Shown here in pieces: positions 41,750 to 49,472 of a stretch of DNA of 64,000 bases; the first letter of the stretch is position 1; every line of letters begins with the position of its first letter. The position numbers were made by a program, and so were the translations under genes. The notes beneath the pieces are model-generated. The model was not told the origin of the DNA. It ran no database searches and saw nothing but the letters and a program-made list of their open reading frames with translations. This DNA is from Nannocystis sp. RBIL2. GTDB lineage: Bacteria > Myxococcota_A > Polyangia > Nannocystales > Nannocystaceae. The stretch is taken from NCBI RefSeq assembly GCF_026626745.1, contig NZ_JAPNJW010000001.1, positions 3,022,001 to 3,086,000 on the forward strand. The letters are read 5' to 3'.

Positions 41750-43362
41750 ACGAGCCCCCCCACGACCCCGCAGGCACCTCCCCTCGCCTGCGCCTGCTCA
41801 CCCGTCCGATCCCCGTCGCCAGGCCCGACCTGCCGCTGCCGCCGCCGGGCCAGCTGCTGCGCGTGTTCGCGGGCGCCATCGCCATCGGCTCGACCGCCGC
41901 GGCCGTCGGCGCCTATTACATCACCCTCGCCGCCGACTTCCCGCCGGACGCGCTGCCGCCATTCCTCGCCATCCTCGCCGTCCTCGTCGTCACCTCGATC
42001 GCAGTCGTCTACCTCCGCCACCGCCGCTTCGTCGATCGCCTGGAGCCGTGGCTGCGCCGCCCGAGCGACAGCGTCGACCTCGACGCCTGGCGCCAGGCGC
42101 TGTCGTGGCCGGCCCGCCTGTCGATCTTCATCGGCCTGTCCGCGGTCGCCGTCGGCCTGAGCGCGGCCGCGATCATGATCGCCATCACCGGCGACCGGTG
42201 GCTCGGCCTCCACATCGCCGTCGGCGGGCTGCTCGCCGCGGTGCTCGACGCGATCTTCGCCTGGCTGTACACCGACGCCGCGACCCGCCCACTGCGCCGG
42301 GCATTGATCGCGCGCAGCCCGATGCTGCCGGTGACCGGCCCCGGGATCGTCCGCCTCGGCCTCGGGGCGAAGATGGCGATCGTGATCGTCGGCGTGCAGC
42401 TGGCGGGCGCGGTGATCTCGGGCACCCTGGCCTATCGCGGCGCGAGCGCGGCGGTTGCCGCCCACGAGCCGACGGCGCTGGCGCTGCACATCCTGGTCGT
42501 CACCGCGATCGGCCTGCTCGTCAGCCTCTCGGGCTGCCTGCTGGTCACGCGCCACACCACCGACCCGCTGCGCGAGCTGACCGACCTGGTCGGCACGCTG
42601 ACGCCGGACCAGCTGTCGCGGCGGGCCCTGCCGATCGGCGGCGACGAGGTCGGCCAGCTCAGCGCCGCGGTCAACGGCATGCTCGGCGGCCTCGAGGAGC
42701 GCGACTTCATCAAGGACGCCTTCACCCGCTACGTCACCCGCCAGGTCCGCGACGTGGTGCTCCAGGGCGGCCTCGAGCTCGGCGGCGAGCTCGTCACCGC
42801 GACGATCCTGATGGCCGACATCCGCGGCTTCACCCCGCTGGTCGAGCACATGCCGCCGAAGCAGGTGGTGCGGATCTTGAACCGCTACTTCACCGAGATG
42901 GTCGAGGAGTGCATGGAGCACGGCGGCCTCATCGACAAATTCATCGGCGACGCGATCCTCGTCGTGTTCGGCGCCCCGGTCCGGCTCGCCCCCGAGCTGT
43001 CCGCGCGCGCGGCGGCCCGCGCGGCCCTGGGCATGCAGCGCCGGCTCGCGCGGCTCAACGACGCGCTCGCGGCCGAGGGCACCCAGCCGCTGCGGATCGG
43101 CGTCGGCGTCCACACCGGCGAGGCGATCGCCGGCAACATCGGCGCGCCGCAGCGGCTCGACTACACGCTCATCGGCGACTCGGTGAACACGGCGACGCGC
43201 ATCGAATCGGCGTGTAAGGAAGTCGGCTCCGACGTCCTGATCTCCGAGGCCACGCGGATCTTGCTCGGCGACGCGGCCAGCGTCGGCGCGCCGGTGACGG
43301 TGCACCTCAAGGGCAAATCGCGCCCCACCGCGGTGTTCCCGCTGCTGGGCCTGCAGCCCTGA
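41746..43362 (+). CDS. Membrane class III adenylate/guanylate cyclase with HAMP
   Basis: 538 aa from GTG 41746 overlapping the previous stop. Two groups of hydrophobic helices (about residues 35-85 and 120-270) carry a HAMP-type linker (RHTTDPLRELTDLVGTLTPDQLSRR). The C-terminal cyclase domain has ATILMADIRGFTPLVEHMPPKQVVRILNRYFTEMV (metal Asp in MADIRG), IDKFIGDAILVVFGAP and GVGVHTGEAIAGNIGAPQRLDYTLIGDSVNTATRIES. These are the active-site metals and transition-state Asn/Arg of class III cyclases. It should make cAMP (or cGMP) from a membrane signal. Coupling to a lipid-synthesis gene is unusual. Confidence 0.92.
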   Translation: MNEPPHDPAGTSPRLRLLTRPIPVARPDLPLPPPGQLLRVFAGAIAIGSTAAAVGAYYITLAADFPPDALPPFLAILAVLVVTSIAVVYLRHRRFVDRLEPWLRRPSDSVDLDAWRQALSWPARLSIFIGLSAVAVGLSAAAIMIAITGDRWLGLHIAVGGLLAAVLDAIFAWLYTDAATRPLRRALIARSPMLPVTGPGIVRLGLGAKMAIVIVGVQLAGAVISGTLAYRGASAAVAAHEPTALALHILVVTAIGLLVSLSGCLLVTRHTTDPLRELTDLVGTLTPDQLSRRALPIGGDEVGQLSAAVNGMLGGLEERDFIKDAFTRYVTRQVRDVVLQGGLELGGELVTATILMADIRGFTPLVEHMPPKQVVRILNRYFTEMVEECMEHGGLIDKFIGDAILVVFGAPVRLAPELSARAAARAALGMQRRLARLNDALAAEGTQPLRIGVGVHTGEAIAGNIGAPQRLDYTLIGDSVNTATRIESACKEVGSDVLISEATRILLGDAASVGAPVTVHLKGKSRPTAVFPLLGLQP

Positions 43363-43488
43363 TCGCGGACGTTCGGGGTCGCCGCGGTTCGCCGGCGCGC
43401 CTGCTCGCGCGGTCCCGTTCGCCGCTGCATTCGCGTCCGCGGCGCCCGCGGTGGACGGGGCGTTCGCCTGCGAGTACAAAGATCTGTC

Positions 43489-44160
43489 ATGGGGACGAGC
43501 GACCTGAACTACCAGTGGGCGGTGCGGCGCCCGGCATGGACAGTGCGTCAGGCGGGCGAGCTCGTGCGCAGCGTCGCCGACACCGTCGAAGACGCGTGCC
43601 AGACCCATTTCCCGCCGTCGGAGGGCTTCCGCACCGAGGCCACCGAGCTGAACGGCCTGGTCGAGGGGGTGCGCCTGTCGGTGTCGCGCGGGGAGTTCTC
43701 CGCGGTGGTCAGCGCCCAGTGCTACGCCGAGCAGGTGCCCCTGGAGACATGTCCTTCCCGCCAGGTCTCGGTGCGCCTGGTGGCGGCCCGCCGCGACAGC
43801 CCGCCCCCGCCGCCCACCGTCCTCCGCCTGGTCCAGATCGCCGGCCCCGTGGCCCTGCTGCTCGGCGTCAGCGCGCTGGTGTTCGCCCTCATCTGCGCCG
43901 CCGCGGTCCCCGGGGTCGGCGGCTACTTCCGCCTGTCGCTGTGGATGAGCTTCATGCTGATGATGGCCCCCGCGGTGGCCTGGCTGGCCGGCGCTCGCAC
44001 TTCCATGCAGCTCGAGGCGGTCGAGGCCAGCCACGCCGCCCTGTCGAACCGCGTGGCCGCCCTCGCCGACGCCAACGTCCGCTGGCAGCGCCTGCTCGCA
44101 GTCGTCCACGAGCAGCAGGCCGTGGTCGCCCAGTACAAGGCGCTGCCGTTCCGCCGCTGA
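43489..44160 (+). CDS. Membrane protein with cytoplasmic coiled-coil tail
   Basis: 223 aa from ATG 43489. A soluble N-terminal 100 residues precede two transmembrane helices (about 118-145 and 152-168), then a tail with a heptad-like stretch (SHAALSNRVAALADANVRWQRLLAVVHEQQAVVAQYKALPF). Unknown family. The last 150 bases and the following palindromes are duplicated at 46810-47000, where only the tail survives. A palindrome-family copy is inside the gene near 43744. Confidence 0.75.
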   Translation: MGTSDLNYQWAVRRPAWTVRQAGELVRSVADTVEDACQTHFPPSEGFRTEATELNGLVEGVRLSVSRGEFSAVVSAQCYAEQVPLETCPSRQVSVRLVAARRDSPPPPPTVLRLVQIAGPVALLLGVSALVFALICAAAVPGVGGYFRLSLWMSFMLMMAPAVAWLAGARTSMQLEAVEASHAALSNRVAALADANVRWQRLLAVVHEQQAVVAQYKALPFRR

Positions 44161-44186
44161 AGGACATGTCCTGAAGGACATGTCCA
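44160..44186. repeat. Double GGACATGTCC palindrome
   Basis: Two exact copies of GGACATGTCC (44162-44171 and 44176-44185) overlap the stop codon of the membrane-protein gene and lie just before the 3' end of the convergent protease gene. This is the best example of the family consensus. Confidence 0.8.
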
Positions 44187-44213
44187 TCGGGCGCCGAGCC
44201 GCGGCGTCGGGCG

Positions 44214-46307
44214 TCAGTAGCCGATGCCGTAGCCGACCGGGTACGAGTCGTCCGGGGCGCTGTGATGGCTCTGCTCGGTGAAGCCGCCGTCGCAGTTCGA
44301 GCGCCAGACCGTCACGCCGTTCGTCACCGCGTTGAACCACAACACGTCGTCGCAGCCGTCGTAGTTGAAGTCGCCGGGGATCGGGGAGTAGTCGCCGTTG
44401 ACCGTCCTCGCCACCGACGTGTACCCGCCCGACGAGTTGAACAGCCAGATCGAGTCGCCGCCGCTGCCCGGCTGGTACCAGAAGATGTCGGCTCGACCGT
44501 CCCCGTTGAAGTCGCCGACGAACGGCTTGTAGTACCCGCTGACCGGGTGGTTGAGGATCGTCGCGCCGCTCTCGAGATCGTCCCAAAGGCTGCCGTCGAG
44601 CAGGTTGAGCCGGTCGGTCAGGCTGCCGGGGCCGTACCAGAAGATGTCGCCGTAGCCGTCGCCGTCGAAGTCGCCGAGCAGCGGGATGTGGCGGTACGCC
44701 TCGGCGCCGACCGGCGGCGACAGGTCCACGTATTTCGTCTCGAACCCGTGCGTACCCGTGCCGCGCGTGACCCACCCGGCGCCGACGGTGTCGAACGAGA
44801 GGATCTCCGCGCCACCGCCGCCCTGGAACCCGAAGTTGCCGACGAGCGCCTTCGAATGGAAATCGAGGGCGGAGAACGCCCCGCCGTTGTAATCGGTCGT
44901 GGCGGTGGTCTGCGTGATGCCCATCGAGCCGTTAGCGCGCCAGAGCAGGCTACCGCTACCCGGCGACCACCAGAGCACCTCGGTATAGGTGCCCTGGTGA
45001 AAATTGCCGAGCAGCGGGATGCTCCACCCGTTGATGGTCGCGGCCGAGGTGGTGAAGGTGCCGTCGTTGTCGTTGGCGATGAGCTCGTCGGTCAAGCTCC
45101 CGGGCGCGAACATCACCACTTCGCGGGCCAGGTTGGCGTCGCCGTTATTGTACCACTGCACCGGCAGAGGACGCGACCACGAGCTCGCAGAGGTGGCGAC
45201 CGACGTCGTGCCGGTCGCCGGCTTGGTGAACGCGATCGGCGTGCTGCTGGTGCCGGGGCTCTCGCTGGTGCTCCACAGGGACAATCTATAGTCGGCGGGC
45301 GTGTACCAGAGCACGTCGTCGCTCTCGTAGCCGCGGAAATTGTTGTATTGATTGTAGAGCTGGCCGAAGAGCTTGCCGTGGCCCTTGGGCATGCTGTAGA
45401 GGTACCACATGCCGGCGTAATCGAGCCGCGAGAGATCGTCGTTGCCGCTGTTCATGCCGCCGCAGAAATCGTACCCCATGATGGAGTCCGAATCCGCGAA
45501 GGTCACGCCGCGGACCGGAATGCCGTTGTCCTCGGCACAATTGGACCCTGCTTCTTGACCGAAGCGCAGGTGCTCGTGGTGGAGACCCAGAATGTGCCCG
45601 AGCTCGTGCTTGGTGGTTTTGAGCAGCCCGGCGTCGCTCTGCCCCAGGCCGAGATCACAGTAGTTGAGCGCCGCCGAAGCAGTACCCGGAAGGTCTGCGA
45701 AGGCCAGCCGGAGCGCAGGACAGGTGCCGACGCGAGACACGGTGAAGCGGATGTCGGAGACGCCGCCGGTGGCGCAGCCGATGCCGTCCTGATCGCTGAC
45801 GTAGATGAAGTTGATGTCCGCGGTCAGCTCCCACGCCCGCGTGGCCTCGTTCAGGGCGGCCTCGACCCGATCTCGGTTGGTCTGGTTGCCCATGTCCCCG
45901 ATGCAATAGGCGAGGCTGAGCTTCTCGTGCGCGTTCCAGACCCGGTCCCGGCCGGTGGAGGTCTGCCCGACCGTACTGCGTGGACACACTTCGCCGTCTT
46001 CGCACCCCGGCTCGTCGGCGACGGCGTATCGCTGCTCGTAATAACGCCGGACCTCCTCCTCGTCGTCGAACGCGATGTCTCCCTCGACGACCCAGGTCCC
46101 GTCGGGCTCGCGGGTCACGTACCGCCGAGCATAGGCGTCGAAGCCGCCCGCCTCCTGCGACGCGTCGGCGAGCGGCTGTTCCGGCCGATCGACCTCCGGC
46201 TCCGTGGCGCCGTGCTCGACCGCGGCGACGTCGTCGCACGCGCTCGGGAAAAGCGAAATCGCAAGAACAATCCATTTTTGCTGGTGCATCATCCAAGTCC
46301 TTTTCAA
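44214..46307 (-). CDS. Exported metzincin-type metalloprotease with FG-GAP-like repeats
   Basis: 697 aa, lipobox SAC near residue 24. The catalytic domain has HELGHILGLHHEH (zinc ligands H234, H238, H244, catalytic E235) and a Met-turn SIMGYDF, the astacin/metzincin pattern. Residues about 300-697 are repeated FG-GAP/VCBS-like units with an aromatic-acidic core (DDVLWYTPADYR, EVLWWSPGSGSLLW, YGDIFWYGPGSLTDRLN, ADIFWYQPGSGGDSIWLF, DDVLWFNAVTNGVTVW). The repeats resemble the lectin-like or integrin-like propellers that bring secreted enzymes to surfaces. Predatory or extracellular digestion is a family-level expectation. Converges with the membrane-protein gene. Confidence 0.9.
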   Translation of the reverse strand: MKRTWMMHQQKWIVLAISLFPSACDDVAAVEHGATEPEVDRPEQPLADASQEAGGFDAYARRYVTREPDGTWVVEGDIAFDDEEEVRRYYEQRYAVADEPGCEDGEVCPRSTVGQTSTGRDRVWNAHEKLSLAYCIGDMGNQTNRDRVEAALNEATRAWELTADINFIYVSDQDGIGCATGGVSDIRFTVSRVGTCPALRLAFADLPGTASAALNYCDLGLGQSDAGLLKTTKHELGHILGLHHEHLRFGQEAGSNCAEDNGIPVRGVTFADSDSIMGYDFCGGMNSGNDDLSRLDYAGMWYLYSMPKGHGKLFGQLYNQYNNFRGYESDDVLWYTPADYRLSLWSTSESPGTSSTPIAFTKPATGTTSVATSASSWSRPLPVQWYNNGDANLAREVVMFAPGSLTDELIANDNDGTFTTSAATINGWSIPLLGNFHQGTYTEVLWWSPGSGSLLWRANGSMGITQTTATTDYNGGAFSALDFHSKALVGNFGFQGGGGAEILSFDTVGAGWVTRGTGTHGFETKYVDLSPPVGAEAYRHIPLLGDFDGDGYGDIFWYGPGSLTDRLNLLDGSLWDDLESGATILNHPVSGYYKPFVGDFNGDGRADIFWYQPGSGGDSIWLFNSSGGYTSVARTVNGDYSPIPGDFNYDGCDDVLWFNAVTNGVTVWRSNCDGGFTEQSHHSAPDDSYPVGYGIGY

Positions 46308-46809
46308 AGCTATTCTTATTCACAGTCCGAGCAATCGACGCAGCAAAGGCGTTTCGGGCACCATCGGCGCTGAAACACCTCGCCCCCGGCAACGCCGAGT
46401 CGTCACAACTGCTTGGGACTGAATCTATAGTTCCAGGGCATCCGAGTCAAGCAAAACGAACGCGCTGCAATTGCGCCATTCAGATGGCTCGACAGAGCGC
46501 AGCGTCGGGGTTTCGAGGATGAGGCGCCACGAAGACCGAGCGGGGAAGCATCGGCGGAGCCACGCGCGGCGCGGCTCGGCGCTCACCGTACTCGCCGCGG
46601 TCCCGCGTCGCCGCGTCGGCCCGGGCCGGCGACGGGCTCCTCCTCGCGCGTGAATGGCCGTGCCTCCAGACGAGTGGATCGCCGGCACCGTCGGCGTGCC
46701 CCTGGCGAGTTGGAACTCCCCGATGACGCTGCCCGCATCCGCCCTGACCCTCTCGCCCTCCGCGGCCGCTCACGCCTTCGAGACCCTTGCGGGCCGTCTG
46801 GTTCGGCAT
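46308..46809. other. Intergenic region upstream of the metalloprotease
   Basis: No gene is supported. It should hold the promoter of the protease; the part nearest the gene (46290-46330) is A+T-rich by local standards. Confidence 0.45.
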
Positions 46810-46973
46810 CGATGCCCACGACCTCCGAGGCCAGCCAGTCCGCGCTGACGTCTCGCGCCGCCGCCCTCGCCGACGTCGACGCCCGCGTGCAGCGCCTGCT
46901 CGCAGTCGTCCACGAGCAACAGGCCGTGGTCGCCCAGTACGAGGTGCTGTCGTTCCGCAGTCGACGCATATGA
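46810..46973 (+). pseudogene. Duplicated 3' end of the 43489-44160 membrane-protein gene
   Basis: Translates as TSRAAALADVDARVQRLLAV plus VHEQQAVVAQYEVLSFRS, matching the tail of the intact gene. The membrane helices are missing. The similarity runs on past the stop into the ACATGTCC palindromes, so the duplicated unit is gene end plus palindrome. It is a pseudogene fragment, or conceivably a tail-only protein if a start exists upstream. Confidence 0.7.
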
Positions 46974-46975
46974 CT

Positions 46976-47021
46976 TGAGAGACATGTCCTTTAAGGACAT
47001 TCAATTGTTATGTACATGCCC
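46976..47021. repeat. Palindrome-family cluster after the duplicated gene end
   Basis: GAGACATGTCC followed by ATGTCCTTTAAGGACAT (46984-47000, perfect arms around one T), then GTACATGCCCGAAAG. It corresponds to the palindromes after 44160. Confidence 0.65.
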
Positions 47022-47092
47022 GAAAGAACCTATGATCATAAATGTTCTTCCGAAGGCCCGCCGCCGATTCACGACCGTGGCCTGCCCCGGCG

Positions 47093-49459
47093 TCAGCGCA
47101 GCGCCAGGACCAGCACTATCACCACCAGCAGCACCGCGTTGACGGTGATGAGCAGCAGCTTGATCGGCGGGCCGGACGCCTTCGCCGGCGCGGGGGCGCG
47201 AGCCGCCGGCTGACGCGCGGAGTTCGGCGTCGACCTCGGCTGCGCGGGGCGGGGCACCGCCACGCCCGGGTCCGCGACTGCGCGCCCCAGTTGCGGCGGT
47301 TCGACGACGGACGGCCCGGGCGGCTGCAGCTCGGTGCGATCGGAGCGAGCCGCCGGTATCGCGCCGTCGGCGATCAAGATCTCCGTGCGCTCGGGCCGAT
47401 TGGCCACGAAGATCTCCGTCCGCGCTGCCGGTGCGTCGCCCGTGGATCGCAGGCGCGCCATCGGCTGCGGGACGAGCTCCGTCCTCGCCGCCTGCACGAA
47501 CGATTGCGGGACGAGCTCCGTCTTCGCCGCCTGCGCGAACGATTGCGGCCAGACCTCCGTCTTCGCCCCCTGCGCGGCCGCCTGCGCGAACGACTCCGGC
47601 AGCATCTCCGTCCTCGCCGCCGGCGGGCGGTCCGGGTCCGACTCGGCCTCGGGGACGTCGATCCTGTCGGCGTCCGGCTGCACCAGCTTCGAGTACCTCA
47701 GCGAGCCAGCGCTGTCCGACGGCGTCGTCCCCGGGCGCGGCCGCGACCAATCGATCTCCGTCCTGTTGCTCGCGGAGGCGCTCGCTGACGAGTCGACGCT
47801 CGCAGCCGGTCGTGACTGCGGCGGCGTGACGGCCAGCGGTTCCAGCGGCGGCAACAGCGACCCGCGCCGCGGCGTGGTCGCGTTCGAGCGCGCAGGGCTC
47901 GGCGACCCCGACAGCTCCAGCGGCGGCAACAGGGGCCCGCGCGGCGTCGGGGACGCGCTGGGGCGCGCCGGGCTCGGTGACTCCGGCAGCTCCAGGGACG
48001 GCAGGACGGGCCCACGTGGCGGCGTCGGAGATGCGCTGGAGCGCGCCGGGCCCGACGACGCCGGCCCCGGTGTGATTCCCTCCGGCGAGGCCGACGCGAT
48101 CGTCCGCGCCGGCGACGGCAGCTCCATCGTCGTCGCTCCGCCCGGCGGCGTCGACACGATCGATCGCACGGGCAGCTCCATCGTCGACTCCGGGCCCGGC
48201 GACGTCGACACGATCGATCGCGCGGGCAGCTCCATCGTCGACTCCGGGCCGGGCGACGTCGGCACGATCGACCGCGACGGCAGCTCCATCGTCGTCGCTC
48301 CGTTCGGCGGCGTCGACACGATCGATCGCGACGGCAGCTCCATCGTCGTCGCTCCGCCCGGCGGCGTCGACACGATCGATCGCGCCGGCGTGGGCGCTGC
48401 GACCCCGCCCGGCGGAGCCGACACGATCGACGGGCCTGGCGACGGTGTCGACGGCATCGGCGCTGCGACTGGCGACCCCAAGCTCGAGCGCCCGAGGCTC
48501 GGCCCCGCGATCACGGGGGCAGGCGCGCTCGGCGAGCCGGGCAACACCGGCAGGTCGCTGCGCGAGAGGTCGGCCTCCGACGCTTCGCTCGTCGGAGCCT
48601 CGGCGGCCGCAGGCGTCGCCCGAACCACGGGCGCCGACAAAGACACCGCGGGCGCGGGTCCGAGGCCGAGCGCGTCGCGCAGCGCCTCCCGCAGCTCGCC
48701 CATGTCCGCGTAGCGCTGCCAGGGCTCGACCGCCAGCGCCTCGGCGAACAGATCGTCGACGGCTTGCGGCACCCCCGGGACCAGCGACCGCAACCGCGTC
48801 GGCATCCGCGGCGACGGGCGCTCGCCCGCGATCAGCTCGAACAGCACCGACGCCAGCGAGAAGACGTCGCTGCGAACATCGCCGCGAGCCTTGGCCTGTT
48901 CGGGCGCACGGTAGCCGCAGTCGTCGGGCCGACCGGCGCTCGGCTCGAGCTCGCCGACGCCGAAGTCGAGGATCACCAGCTCGTCAGCCTCGGTGAGGAC
49001 GAGGCGCTGCGGGACGAGGGCCCGATGCGGGACCCCGAGCGTCGCGTGGGCGGCCCCGAGGATCGCCGCGGCCCGCTCGCCGAGGCGGAGCGCCCGCTCC
49101 CACAGCGGCGCGGCCTGCTTCTGCCACGCCGGCGGACCGCCCTGGCGCAGGCGATCGAAGCTCCAGCCGACCGGCGGATCGGCGAGGCAAAACAGCGGAT
49201 CGGGCGGCGCCGCGGGGACGTTGCGCAGCGGCACGACGCCGGGCAGCCCACGCTCCGTCGCCGCAGCGACGACCCGTGTCAGCTCGGCCCACGCGCCCGG
49301 GGTGCACGCGGACGGATCGAGCAGCACCAGCACGAGCGGCCTGGCGGACCCTTCGGAGGCCGTGAACACGCGCGCGGGGCCGCTGCCGCGGAGGAGCGCG
49401 CTGAGCTCGAAGCGGCCGGCGAAGCGTTGGCCGACGGCGGGTGCGAAGGCTTCGGGCAC
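47093..49459 (-). CDS. Pseudokinase with repetitive linker and C-terminal membrane anchor
   Basis: 788 aa, 13 bases downstream of vgrG on the same strand. Residues 10-270 have the Hanks-kinase outline, with DFG (165-167) and the APEQ segment (185-188) kept. The catalytic HRDLKxxN is HRALVPQR (145-152) and the ATP lysine in strand beta-3 is absent (PLVLVLLD, 41-48), so it should be inactive. Residues 350-510 contain about five units of RSIVSTPPGGATTMELPS, later four of (R/K)TEL(V)PQSFAQAA. The protein ends in one transmembrane helix (IKLLLITVNAVLLVVIVLVLAL). Presumably a membrane scaffold, perhaps with Thr phosphosites recognised by FHA proteins of T6SS regulation; inferred. Confidence 0.8.
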   Translation of the reverse strand: MPEAFAPAVGQRFAGRFELSALLRGSGPARVFTASEGSARPLVLVLLDPSACTPGAWAELTRVVAAATERGLPGVVPLRNVPAAPPDPLFCLADPPVGWSFDRLRQGGPPAWQKQAAPLWERALRLGERAAAILGAAHATLGVPHRALVPQRLVLTEADELVILDFGVGELEPSAGRPDDCGYRAPEQAKARGDVRSDVFSLASVLFELIAGERPSPRMPTRLRSLVPGVPQAVDDLFAEALAVEPWQRYADMGELREALRDALGLGPAPAVSLSAPVVRATPAAAEAPTSEASEADLSRSDLPVLPGSPSAPAPVIAGPSLGRSSLGSPVAAPMPSTPSPGPSIVSAPPGGVAAPTPARSIVSTPPGGATTMELPSRSIVSTPPNGATTMELPSRSIVPTSPGPESTMELPARSIVSTSPGPESTMELPVRSIVSTPPGGATTMELPSPARTIASASPEGITPGPASSGPARSSASPTPPRGPVLPSLELPESPSPARPSASPTPRGPLLPPLELSGSPSPARSNATTPRRGSLLPPLEPLAVTPPQSRPAASVDSSASASASNRTEIDWSRPRPGTTPSDSAGSLRYSKLVQPDADRIDVPEAESDPDRPPAARTEMLPESFAQAAAQGAKTEVWPQSFAQAAKTELVPQSFVQAARTELVPQPMARLRSTGDAPAARTEIFVANRPERTEILIADGAIPAARSDRTELQPPGPSVVEPPQLGRAVADPGVAVPRPAQPRSTPNSARQPAARAPAPAKASGPPIKLLLITVNAVLLVVIVLVLALR

Positions 49460-49472
49460 GGGCGCTCGCGGC

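Noticed and set aside
41524..44775. 1083-residue minus-strand open frame opposite the cyclase
   Set aside because: Composition typical of antisense to a GC-rich gene; the plus strand encodes a cyclase with all catalytic motifs.
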